From assembly GCA_038234815.1 (NCBI GenBank), contig JBBQSU010000026.1, forward strand, positions 1 to 31,005: a stretch of DNA of 31,005 bases, in the 5' to 3' direction. Position 1 is the stretch's first letter; every line of letters starts with the position of its first letter. Source of the DNA: JBBQSU01 sp038234815. GTDB taxonomy: Bacteria > Planctomycetota > Phycisphaerae > Tepidisphaerales > Tepidisphaeraceae. Of this stretch, positions 16,567 through 23,680 are shown piece by piece. The position numbers were made by a program, and so were the translations under genes. The notes under the pieces are model-generated. The model saw only the letters and a list, made by a program, of their open reading frames with translations, had not been told where the DNA came from and did not search any database.

Positions 16567-18900
16567 TTACTTCTTGGCCGCATCTTTGCTGCTATCGCCA
16601 GCGGCATCGGCGGGCTTGCTGGTGCCAGCGTCGGCGGGCTTGGTTGAGTCGGTGCCGGGGAAGGCCAGGTTCGTCAGGAGCGTTGCCATCACCTGCGATG
16701 CGCTGCTCGGATCGTAACCGAGGATGCCATCGACCGGCTGACCGACCAACCCGCCGGACAAATCCTCGCGACTGATGAGGACCGCAAGCTGGTCTTTGAG
16801 CTTCATGCCGCGCAGCATCGGCTTGCGAATGTTGCCGATGGCCCGCCGGGCGAAGGCTCGGTAGTCCACGTCGCTCAGACGCTTATCCCCGCTACCGTAG
16901 ATCGGACTGGCCAGGTCCAGCGTCTGCTTAAGTTCTGAAGCCGTATCCGGGAACAAGCGGGTCATTTCCTCGTCAAGAGACTGTACGAATTCACCACTTC
17001 CACCGGCGGCATCGATCACCAGTTTCCCGCCGTTGTTCACCCACGCTTTAAGTTCGTCGGCAGCGGCGGCCGGCAGCGACAGCTTGTTCGTGCCGGTGAG
17101 GTGCGCGATTTTATAACCCGCGAGCTTTCCAGTGCCGAGTTTGACGACCTCGACTTCCAGCTTGATCTTGTTGTCATTGCCCATGACGTTGGCAAGGCGA
17201 CGCCAGCCACCCGGTTCTGGGTCCCAGTTGCCGTTGTATTCCAGTCGGGCCACTTTGATGGACCGATCCAACTTGATACGCGGGTCAAGCTTCACCAGAT
17301 AGGTTTCGCCTTTAGCGCGAAGGTTCTGCTTGTCGACCGCATAAAGGAACAGATTCGCGGCGGCTTGGAAAAATTCCTCGCGGCCCTTGTCGTCGTTTAA
17401 CTGCCATGCTTTGCCCGGGTCGGCGGTGGGCATAATCATCATCATCTCGCGCACACCGTTGCTCAAAGAGAGCAGGCTGAAACGGTTCTTCCACTTGGCG
17501 CGCATGAACTGCTCGTTGGTGTAGATCGGATGCTCCTGGGGCAGTTCCCGGAATTCGTAGGCCGGGAACAGTTTGGTCCCCAGCTTGGTGAAGGAGCGCG
17601 TGAATTTGTCCGACCCGCAGTCGGCGTGGCCGAGGATCAAGCCGCCTTGTTCGACGAATTGCTTGAGCTTGGCTTCCTGCTCCGGGGTAAGGGCCAGGGC
17701 CTCGCTGCCGGCGATGAAAAGGATGGGAGCATCGTGCAATTCATCGACGTTGACTTGGAGGTTGACGACTTGGAAGTTCAGATCGCGTTCGACCTGTTTG
17801 CTGATCCATCTGACGACGTTGGCCGCGTCGCGGGGTCGCTGATTCCATGAGGCTTCGGCGCGCTGGGTGGGCTTGGTGGGATCGGGCTGGTCATAGATCA
17901 GCTTGTTCATCACCACCGGTGCCCCGCCTCGAACGAGGAAGAGCAGACCAAAGGCCGTTCCCGGGATGCTTCCATGGCTTTCCCACGATCCATTGGCCTT
18001 CTGCCCACGCACAAGCGTGTTGGCACAATTTTCGTACCAGTTGATCGTACCGAAGTATTTGTACCCACTAGCCACGCCGATGCGTTCGATACCATAGAGC
18101 GTGTACGGGTCGGATCCGACTTTAGAGAAATTCGCCACCATCCAGTCAAGCCCCAGTTCAAGCTCTTTGTCCTTAATGTTGCCCGTGCAACGCAGGCCCG
18201 CTTCGGCATGGACGTAATCCTGCGCGATGAAAAGCGTGGCGATTCCCGCGGCCGTCATAGAAGCAGTCACCGGACGCTTGTCACTGGCCTTCAAGTCATA
18301 CGACCATCCGCCAGATTTGTCCTGCGACTCTCGCCACACCGAATCAATCGTCTTCCAATACTGCCCCGGCACTTCAAGGCCGGCCCGCTCGCAGGCCCAG
18401 GCGCCCAGCACCCCATACTGACTGCAACTGTGGTCCATTCCGCTGCCTTTTGGGCTGTAATGATAGAAGCCCCTGGTCGGTCCCTGCTTACGCATGCCAT
18501 CGAAAAGGATCTTGAAATCGTTCTTGACGACTTCCTTTATTTCAGAGGTTTGGGGAATGAACAGCGCCACCTGGCACTTCATGGCCAGTGCATAAGTGCC
18601 GGTGATCGGGGCTTTCATCAGCCAGTCAATCGCGGACTTCATCCGGGGGTCTTGATAGCTTTGGCCTGAGGCCAGCAGCGCATAAGTGGCGATTGCGGTC
18701 AGCCCGCCCTTCTGATCCTCGCGGGGGTCCTTCTCCGAGCCTTCCCAAGTCCCATTCACCTGCTTGCTCAGCAGATAATCCTTAGCCTTCTTGACGGCAT
18801 CGGCAACCTGCTGCGGGGTGGCGGCAACGGCTGGCGCGACCAGGGCGCTCAGCCACGCGGTCAAAATCAACATGACGGCGTAAATTCGTGTCAACTTCAT
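16567..18900 (-). CDS. Exported cyclase-barrel protein with two DUF4159-like modules
   Basis: 777 residues with a clear signal peptide (cleavage near AVA, residue 26). Residues about 30-335 form an alpha-alpha barrel like squalene-cyclase/prenyltransferase folds, with repeats of the type GGLTAIATYALLASGQ and GSWESHGSIPGTAFGLLFL. The DxDD cyclase motif is not seen, so it may be a binding barrel. Residues about 357-525 are a DUF4159 module (ERDLNFQVVNLQVNVDEL, APILFIAGSE, LKQFVEQGGLILGHADCG). A second similar unit spans about 548-760 (VARLEYNGNWDPEPGGWRR, IAHLTGTNKLSL, LKAWVNNGGKLVIDAAGG). The tail is Ala/Asp/Lys-rich. A perfect GGAGG lies 4 bases before the ATG, and the gene starts 11 bases after sppA. 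Probably periplasmic; function unknown. Confidence 0.85.
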   Translation of the reverse strand: MKLTRIYAVMLILTAWLSALVAPAVAATPQQVADAVKKAKDYLLSKQVNGTWEGSEKDPREDQKGGLTAIATYALLASGQSYQDPRMKSAIDWLMKAPITGTYALAMKCQVALFIPQTSEIKEVVKNDFKILFDGMRKQGPTRGFYHYSPKGSGMDHSCSQYGVLGAWACERAGLEVPGQYWKTIDSVWRESQDKSGGWSYDLKASDKRPVTASMTAAGIATLFIAQDYVHAEAGLRCTGNIKDKELELGLDWMVANFSKVGSDPYTLYGIERIGVASGYKYFGTINWYENCANTLVRGQKANGSWESHGSIPGTAFGLLFLVRGGAPVVMNKLIYDQPDPTKPTQRAEASWNQRPRDAANVVRWISKQVERDLNFQVVNLQVNVDELHDAPILFIAGSEALALTPEQEAKLKQFVEQGGLILGHADCGSDKFTRSFTKLGTKLFPAYEFRELPQEHPIYTNEQFMRAKWKNRFSLLSLSNGVREMMMIMPTADPGKAWQLNDDKGREEFFQAAANLFLYAVDKQNLRAKGETYLVKLDPRIKLDRSIKVARLEYNGNWDPEPGGWRRLANVMGNDNKIKLEVEVVKLGTGKLAGYKIAHLTGTNKLSLPAAAADELKAWVNNGGKLVIDAAGGSGEFVQSLDEEMTRLFPDTASELKQTLDLASPIYGSGDKRLSDVDYRAFARRAIGNIRKPMLRGMKLKDQLAVLISREDLSGGLVGQPVDGILGYDPSSASQVMATLLTNLAFPGTDSTKPADAGTSKPADAAGDSSKDAAKK

Positions 18901-18911
18901 CGGACCTCCAA

Positions 18912-20120
18912 CTAGTTGGAACCAGCGCTGAACAAATACATCGGCCGCGAAGAACTGCGGAGCAATTGCTCGATGTCGAAATTCAAATTTACGTTGACTG
19001 TTGTGCCCGGCGCAAGCGACTGGCTTTGGGCAGGGAACGAGCTATTGGCACCGAGCATTTCCAGAAACGAATTCGGCTCTTCGTATCGCACCACCGAAGG
19101 GTTTTTTAAGCCGGCCGCAGATTTGGCATAGGCCCAGGCGTCTGCCGGAAAACCGATCTGATCGACTAATCCCATTTTTACTGCCGTCGTGCCCTTGAAA
19201 ATTTTCCCGCTGGCCACTTCATTGATTCCCCCGGGGACCGTTAATTTGGCCAAGCGCGCATCGGCGACGACGTTCTTGAAATCCTGCACCGAGGCGTCGA
19301 TCACTTCCTGAAAATACTGCGTTTCGGCGGCGGTTTCCGGGCGCAATGGCGAACCGGCGGTTTTGAAATCCGCGCCGGTTGAGTGCTGCGACGTGTCTTG
19401 AATCCCCCACTTTTCGGCCAGTTTGCTCAGATTAAACTTAGGTAAAACCACGCCAATGCTGCCGGTGAGCGTCGTCGGCTCGGCAAAAAGCCAGTCGCCG
19501 GCGCAGGCGACGTAATACCCCCCGCTGGCCGCAAGGCTGCGCATGGAGACGACGACGGGGACGCCGTGGTCCAGCTTAAACGAGCGAATTCGGTGATAGA
19601 TTTCGTCCGAAGCCGTGACCGTTCCGCCGGGCGAATCGATCTCGATCACCAGCGCCTTGACGTTCTTGTCTTGCTCCAGCTTTCGCATCACCTTGTCGAA
19701 CTGGTCGTATGCCTTGGAATCGATCATCCCGCTGATCGGCACAACCGCGATCACCTGCGTGGCGTCGCCGTCGACGATCGTCTTGTGTCGCGCGTTGGTA
19801 CCGCCCAGGATTCCCGCGAACGCGATCAGGTAGATATTCAGCAGCAGGGACAGGCCGAAGATCGTCGTTGCCAGGGTCATGAAGATCGCCCGGGCGAAGC
19901 TTTTCTCTCGTGGTGGGGGCGGAAAAAAGCCCGGCGGGGGCAACATCATTTGTGGAAATCCTGGCCCACCCATTCCGCGCGGAGGCGGAGGCATCGCGCC
20001 CGGTGGCATCGGCGGAGGAGCCCATCCCCCACCGCCCGGAGGAGTGTTCGGGGGCGGCGGAGGCGTAAATGCTCCGCGGGGATCGACAGGAGGCTGACCG
20101 CTTGGTGGTTCTGGTGTCAT
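18912..20120 (-). CDS. sppA: Signal peptide peptidase SppA (S49 family), short form
   Basis: 402 residues from the ATG at 20120 (GGAAG site); a TTG at 20162 would add 14 residues. The cytoplasmic N-terminus (1-72) is an extreme Pro/Gly-rich stretch, followed by one membrane helix (about 77-104, ARAIFMTLATTIFGLSLLL). The S49 domain has IEIDSPGGTVTASDEIY, the nucleophile Ser199 in SLAASGGYYVAC, TGSIGVVLPKFN, and Lys253 in ADFKTAGSPLRP, where the B. subtilis SppA general base lies. The dyad is therefore intact. Length and single catalytic domain match the Gram-positive-type short form. It likely digests leftover signal peptides or membrane proteins. It is followed after 11 bases by the DUF4159 gene, suggesting a joint envelope role. 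Confidence 0.93.
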   Translation of the reverse strand: MTPEPPSGQPPVDPRGAFTPPPPPNTPPGGGGWAPPPMPPGAMPPPPRGMGGPGFPQMMLPPPGFFPPPPREKSFARAIFMTLATTIFGLSLLLNIYLIAFAGILGGTNARHKTIVDGDATQVIAVVPISGMIDSKAYDQFDKVMRKLEQDKNVKALVIEIDSPGGTVTASDEIYHRIRSFKLDHGVPVVVSMRSLAASGGYYVACAGDWLFAEPTTLTGSIGVVLPKFNLSKLAEKWGIQDTSQHSTGADFKTAGSPLRPETAAETQYFQEVIDASVQDFKNVVADARLAKLTVPGGINEVASGKIFKGTTAVKMGLVDQIGFPADAWAYAKSAAGLKNPSVVRYEEPNSFLEMLGANSSFPAQSQSLAPGTTVNVNLNFDIEQLLRSSSRPMYLFSAGSN

Positions 20121-20190
20121 GGCTTCCACTATCTTATGGAAAGGAGACGCCCGATGCCACAAATCACGCGGATTTTGAACCGCGCGACGC

Positions 20191-20565
20191 TCAGGGATGA
20201 TTCATCATGAAAGTCGCGGTGTTGGCAAAATAGGGGAGGAGAATCGCCCTGAGGGGTTCGGAGACGCCCGTTTCGTCCAGGGCCTGCGTCATCAATTCCA
20301 TCCAACGATTCCGGGCGTGGATATCCACTTTAAATGGCGCGTGCCGCATGCGCAAGCGCGGATGGCCGCGCTGCTGGCTGTACGATTGTGGTCCCCCGAA
20401 CCGCTGGATAAGAAATGCCCGCAGCCGCTCCTCAGCCTCGTGCAGTTCGTCCTTCGGGTACATCGGGCCGAGGATGTCATCCGTGGACACCTTGCGATAG
20501 AACGCCGCCACCAGCCGGCCAAAGCCGTCCGCGCCGATCGTCGGAAAAACCTCTTCTTCCTTCAT
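20191..20565 (-). CDS. Group II truncated haemoglobin (trHbO type)
   Basis: 124 residues, the usual length for 2-over-2 globins. Landmarks: Y23 (helix B10 region, AAFYRKV), Y36 in PMYP (the CD1 region typical of group II), the block AEERLRAFLIQRFGGPQSYS, the heme-binding proximal His75 in LRMRHAPF, and W88 (G8) in RNRWMEL. These residues define group II proteins that bind O2/NO and are linked to oxidative or nitrosative stress. AAGG precedes the ATG. It sits 70 bases upstream of sppA on the same strand and may share a transcript. The 215 bases before it hold no recognised feature. Confidence 0.94.
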   Translation of the reverse strand: MKEEEVFPTIGADGFGRLVAAFYRKVSTDDILGPMYPKDELHEAEERLRAFLIQRFGGPQSYSQQRGHPRLRMRHAPFKVDIHARNRWMELMTQALDETGVSEPLRAILLPYFANTATFMMNHP

Positions 20566-20780
20566 GTCACGCCTTCATTGCTGAGATTCGATCAAGGGGT
20601 TTGGGGGAACGTCGGCCGGATGTTCCCGTCTTTGAAGCACCACCCATTTCGTTCCCACCCCATGGTATCATGCCTCGGTGGGCGATGACCACCCGGTACG
20701 GGGATCATGCGGCCGACGATCGACGAGGGGACAGCCGGGCGAGACGTACTTTGCGCAAGCAATACGTGCGCCGCGCCGCG

Positions 20781-21902
20781 CTAAGCCGCAGGCAACAACA
20801 GCGTCGGCCGGGCCTCGTTCGGCGCTTCGATCAGCCGGCTCACCGCGTATTTCCCGTTCGTCTCGGGCAGATACCGCCCCGCGTTCACTTCTTCCATCCA
20901 CCGGTCGCGCAGTTCCCGCGCCGCGGCGATCAGCCTGGGGTCGCATTTGATCTTCGGCGGCGGGGCCTTCACGATTTGCTTTTGCACCGGGCTCGCTTGC
21001 ACCTGTTCCGGGGTCCTCCTGGGCGCACCGAATAAAGCGCGATTCCTCAGCGGTTGAGGTGGACCGGAAGCGCCGGCCAACTTTTTGACAACGGCCTTCA
21101 CCTTCGGCTCTTCTTGTTCCACCGCGCCTGCGGCAGGCAGGATCACCGGCATCGCCTCGCGCCAATGCATCCCCGGCGGAATGGGCAACACTAAGCGATC
21201 TGCCCGCATCGAACCTTGATCCGTCTTACTTGGAAACCACCACGGCGTCTGCTCGTCCCCCGCGCGAATTCGCTTCTGCCAGAAAATATGCACGCGAGGG
21301 TTCAGGGTTCGGGGTTCGGGGTTCAGCGAAGACGGGAGCGGTCCATTGCCTGAACCCTGAACCCTGACCTCTGAACCCTCTCCTGACCCCTGAACCCTGA
21401 ACCCTTTCTTTCCCTTCTTCATCGACCCAGTCCGAAACGCGATCGGCACAAACCCCAGCGACTCCCAGAAGTAATTCGCCGCCAGGTCCTGCGCGCACCA
21501 GCAGCAATACAACCGGCATCCATACGCGCTGCGTTCAAACACCGCCTTCACCAGCGCCGCCCCCACCAGCTTGCGTTGATCCCCCGGCGTCACGCACAGT
21601 TGATAGATCACGCCCAGTTCATCCCGCTTCAGATACCGATCGCGCGAGATGCAATACCCCACGCACCCGGCTGTCCCAGCTAAGCTGGCGACAGCCATCC
21701 TCTCCTCTGCCACCAAAACGCCCCCCATCGCAATGTATCCTTCAAACTGCTTCGTCGGAAAATACCCCAGGGCCTTGTTGTTCTGTTTCTGTAACCCATC
21801 CAGGAAGGGCAGATCGTTCACCGTTGCTACACGAATATTGATCGCCACGTTCGGCGCGGGCAGCGGTGTCAACGCTGACGAGGATGTGATGATCTCATTC
21901 AT
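20781..21902 (-). CDS. GNAT acetyltransferase-like protein carrying two in-frame palindromic insertions
   Basis: 373 residues. The GNAT core spans about 22-160: IRVATVNDLPFLDGLQKQ, GVLVAEER, a strand with GVIYQLCVTPGDQRKLVGAAL (the acetyl-CoA pyrophosphate loop is QRKLVGA), and AANYFWESLGFVPIAFRTG. Two segments look foreign. Residues about 69-79 (MAVASLAGTAG) are encoded by a palindrome at 21669-21696. Residues about 166-203 (Gly/Ser/Val/Gln- then Leu/Asn/Pro-rich) are encoded by an inverted repeat at 21296-21405. After it, VHIFWQKRIRAG continues as if uninterrupted. A low-complexity region leads to a compact tail (DPRLIAAARELRDRWMEEVNAG…). It is last in a likely operon with the unknowns at 21976 and 22490. 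Acetyl acceptor unknown. Confidence 0.75.
   Translation of the reverse strand: MNEIITSSSALTPLPAPNVAINIRVATVNDLPFLDGLQKQNNKALGYFPTKQFEGYIAMGGVLVAEERMAVASLAGTAGCVGYCISRDRYLKRDELGVIYQLCVTPGDQRKLVGAALVKAVFERSAYGCRLYCCWCAQDLAANYFWESLGFVPIAFRTGSMKKGKKGFRVQGSGEGSEVRVQGSGNGPLPSSLNPEPRTLNPRVHIFWQKRIRAGDEQTPWWFPSKTDQGSMRADRLVLPIPPGMHWREAMPVILPAAGAVEQEEPKVKAVVKKLAGASGPPQPLRNRALFGAPRRTPEQVQASPVQKQIVKAPPPKIKCDPRLIAAARELRDRWMEEVNAGRYLPETNGKYAVSRLIEAPNEARPTLLLPAA
21296..21405 (-). repeat. GGGTTCAGGG-type inverted repeat inserted in the GNAT coding sequence
   Basis: On the coding strand the first arm (21405 down to 21349) is made of degenerate GGGTTCA units, and after a spacer of about 22 bases the second arm (21326 down to 21296) is made of GAACCC(T/C) units, the reverse complement. 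The arms can pair into a long imperfect hairpin, and the G-rich arm has closely spaced GGG runs that could form a quadruplex. It is translated as VQGSG-type then LNPEPRTLNP-type residues without breaking the frame. Confidence 0.8.
21669..21696 (-). repeat. Second palindromic element inside the GNAT gene
   Basis: GGCTGTC (21669-21675) and CCAGCT (21676-21681) pair with AGCTGG (21683-21688) and GACAGCC (21690-21696): 13 pairs with one bulged base and a one-base centre. It encodes AVASLAGTA between GVLVAEERM and CVGYC, where GNAT proteins normally have a short turn between two strands. Confidence 0.7.
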
Positions 21903-21924
21903 GGGTCAATTCCCTCTGCGTGGG

Positions 21925-21939
21925 GTGGGCACCGCCCAC
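21925..21939. repeat. Short GTGGGC/GCCCAC palindrome before the GNAT start
   Basis: GTGGGC-ACC-GCCCAC, a 6-base-pair hairpin about 23-37 bases upstream of the GNAT ATG. It resembles the short GC-rich palindromes scattered in this part of the window. It lies outside coding sequence. Confidence 0.45.
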
Positions 21940-21975
21940 TATTGAATGACGTTGGCCGCGTCCACCCTGCACAGC

Positions 21976-22371
21976 TCACGGCGTCCTCACCGGATAATCG
22001 CTCACGCCGGCCCACACGGCAGCGTCGTAGGCGGCACAGATGCCGTTGTCGCTGCCGGCGTCCAGCAGAATGCCCGGCTCGGGGCTAATGCCTTCACGGA
22101 CCAGGGCGATCTGCACGGTTTGCGGATCGACCAGCGCCGCTTCGCCGTCGCCGATCCACCGCCCCGGCGACTGCTCCCCGTCGGCCACGACGATCGTGCT
22201 GACGATCAGGTGTTCGATGCTGATGGGACGATCGAACGCCAGCTGCACCGACGTGCCCATGTCATACAGCGCTGACAGGAGTGTCAGCGCCACGGGTGTC
22301 GTCGTCGTCGCCGTATTCTTTCGTTTCCGCCGCACGCGCTTCTTTACGGGAAGAATGGTTGGGGTGCTCAT
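21976..22371 (-). CDS. Unknown protein of the FN3-GNAT accessory operon
   Basis: 131 residues: a basic N-terminus (KKRVRRKRKNTATTTT, about 10-25), then a beta-rich domain (ALYDMGTSVQLAFDRPISIEHLIVSTIVVADG…GEAALVDPQTVQIALV) and a conserved-looking end (GIPLD-like GILLDAGSDNGICAAYDAAVWAGVSDYPV). GAGAGG precedes the ATG with 5 bases of spacing, so translation is well supported. There is no signal peptide or membrane segment. Order and strand place it between the FN3 protein and the GNAT protein. I do not recognise a family; a small virion-like or appendage protein is one speculative possibility. Confidence 0.7.
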   Translation of the reverse strand: MSTPTILPVKKRVRRKRKNTATTTTPVALTLLSALYDMGTSVQLAFDRPISIEHLIVSTIVVADGEQSPGRWIGDGEAALVDPQTVQIALVREGISPEPGILLDAGSDNGICAAYDAAVWAGVSDYPVRTP

Positions 22372-22410
22372 GAGAACCTCTCAGGTATACAGATTCGCTT
22401 TGCGAAATGC

Positions 22411-22476
22411 GGAATGAGAAACGATCAATGCGCGAGATAACGTCTCCTCAATTCAACATTGATCTTTCCTCATTCC
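22411..22476. repeat. Inverted repeat between the FN3 protein gene and the 131-residue gene
   Basis: GGAATGAG-AAAC-GATCAATG (22411-22430) is the near-perfect reverse complement of CATTGATC-TTTC-CTCATTCC (22457-22476), with two mismatches in 20 and a 26-base loop. It begins 14 bases past the FN3 gene stop. It may attenuate or process the shared transcript, or be a mobile palindrome. Confidence 0.6.
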
Positions 22477-22489
22477 GTAATAGCGTCCC

Positions 22490-23155
22490 TCACGCGGCCA
22501 CCTTCGTGGGGGTCGTTTGCGTCACGCTCGCGGTGCCGGACTTGCCGAACTTCACCGTGTATGCCGCCCACGGTCCGACCCCGGTCGAGCGCACCGCCTG
22601 CAACTCGTAAACCACCACCGACGAACCTGCCGGCAGGCTGGTGTCGGTGAAAGTCTTCGACCCGGACCCACCCAGGTACTCCATCGCGTTCGTGCCGATG
22701 GTCCTGAAAACTTGATAGAGGGTGCCGGTTGTGCCGGATGGATTTTGGCACTTCCACTTCAACGAGACATTGCCCTGCTCGTCGAGTGTGGCGGCGACTT
22801 TATACGGCTGACCCGGGTCGCCCGCCGGAGACGGCGTGGCCGGCGGCGGGATCTTGGCCAGCGTATACACGCCGTCCCCCGTCGTCTTCGCCGCGGCGCG
22901 GATCTGATCGATGATGGCCGAACCAGACAGGTTCATCGCGTCGACCGCCTGCATGAAGACCTCGGTCGCGTTCTTCGCGTCCATCTGCGCCTGCTGCTGC
23001 GCGTCAAACGCCGTACGGGCCGCGGTACATCGCGTACCCAGCACGGTGACGGCGGCCGACGTTGTGCCTATCGCCGTGCTGTTTTCGGTCCACGTTTCGA
23101 GATGGTCCTGGAAAAATTGCAGCCGATCCAGGTACTTACTTGGAACTACTGACAT
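22490..23155 (-). CDS. Unknown protein: helical N-terminus plus FN3-like domain
   Basis: 221 residues. Residues 1-110 are helical and Ala-rich (LDRLQFFQDHLETWTENSTAIGTTSAAVTVL…DAQQQAQMDAKNATEVFMQAVDAMNLSGSAIIDQIRAAA). A Pro-rich hinge (IPPPATPSPAGDPGQP, about 122-137) leads to a fibronectin type III-like domain at about 138-205 (GNVSLKWKCQNPSG, TLYQVFRTIG, VVYELQAVRSTGVGPWAAY). There is no signal peptide. It is first of three closely spaced minus-strand genes with the unknown at 21976 and the GNAT gene. The fold suggests a structural or binding protein rather than an enzyme. I believe similar proteins occur in other planctomycete-type genomes, but I cannot name the family. Confidence 0.72.
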   Translation of the reverse strand: MSVVPSKYLDRLQFFQDHLETWTENSTAIGTTSAAVTVLGTRCTAARTAFDAQQQAQMDAKNATEVFMQAVDAMNLSGSAIIDQIRAAAKTTGDGVYTLAKIPPPATPSPAGDPGQPYKVAATLDEQGNVSLKWKCQNPSGTTGTLYQVFRTIGTNAMEYLGGSGSKTFTDTSLPAGSSVVVYELQAVRSTGVGPWAAYTVKFGKSGTASVTQTTPTKVAA

Positions 23156-23164
23156 AGGAAACTC

Positions 23165-23282
23165 CTATTTCACAAGATGCTCCGGCATCCCGCGTGCGAT
23201 CCCATCGATCGTCGTGTTGCCGTTGTGTTTGTCACACACCAATCGATTCGGCAAACCCTTCAGGCGACTTAACCCGCATCAT
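23165..23282 (-). pseudogene. Possible frameshifted small gene (about 40 codons) ahead of the FN3 protein gene
   Basis: Two ATGs (23282, 23279) open a frame reading MMRVKSPEGFAESIGV that stops at 23234-23232. Shifting frame by one at the GTGTGT run continues as CDKHNGNTTIDGIARGMPEHLVK, ending at 23165, only 9 bases before the next ATG with GGAG between. Joined, the two parts look like one compact small protein, and the spacing suits an operon. It could be a broken gene, a programmed frameshift at GTGTGT, or chance. Confidence 0.3.
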
Positions 23283-23404
23283 CAGAATATTTGGAAGATT
23301 CGGAACATTCGCCAGGTCCAATAGAGAAATCGCGCTTCTACGACCGATTTCGCCATTCCCCCGCCCCCACACGTCGCATCCATGCCATCAAACGGCCCGT
23401 CTAG

Positions 23405-23551
23405 TGGCATGGATTGAGCATCTAGTGGCATCGACGGGGCATAGAATGGCATCGATGGAGCGTGGAATGGCATCCACAGGGCATAGAGTGGCATCGATTG
23501 GGCATCGCGTGGCATCGATGTGGCGTGGAATGGCATCGACGGAGCATCCGA
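23405..23551. repeat. Seven tandem 21-bp repeats (minisatellite)
   Basis: Seven units in perfect 21-base register beginning at 23405, 23426, 23447, 23468, 23489, 23510 and 23531; each starts TGGCAT and most continue CGA. A partial eighth starts at 23552. Because 21 is a multiple of 3, reading frames stay open across it and encode heptapeptides in several frames (for example MPFHAPS/MPLDAQS on the minus strand, MASMERG on the plus). I see no convincing start or domain, so I do not call a gene. The rest of 23156-23680 holds only the degenerate small gene and one hairpin. Confidence 0.9.
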
Positions 23552-23573
23552 TGGCACGGATGCGATGCCTTCC

Positions 23574-23589
23574 GCAGGTTGAAACCTGC
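23574..23589. repeat. GCAGGTT/AACCTGC palindrome
   Basis: GCAGGTT (23574-23580), a two-base centre, AACCTGC (23583-23589), followed by CCTACCG. It lies between the 21-bp repeats and the CHAT gene stop. The shape suits a dispersed REP-like element; only one copy is in view. Confidence 0.5.
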
Positions 23590-23680
23590 CCTACCGAACT
23601 CGGATTGGTGCCAATTCAGCCCGGATTGGCACTGAACGGAGTACGCCAGGACGGAAATCAAGGTGACCCGCTTTCGGTCC

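Noticed and set aside
21296..21405. Telomere-like sequence from GGGTTCA units
   Set aside because: Units are degenerate, inverted about a centre, internal to a gene and translated in frame; nothing suggests a replicon end.
23405..23551. CRISPR array
   Set aside because: The 21-bp units are directly adjacent with no unique spacers, and no cas genes are present; it is a tandem repeat.
23282..23557. 91-codon heptapeptide-repeat gene on the minus strand
   Set aside because: The frame is open only because the repeat unit is a multiple of three; other frames are open as well, and no ribosome site or non-repeat domain supports it. Kept as a repeat.
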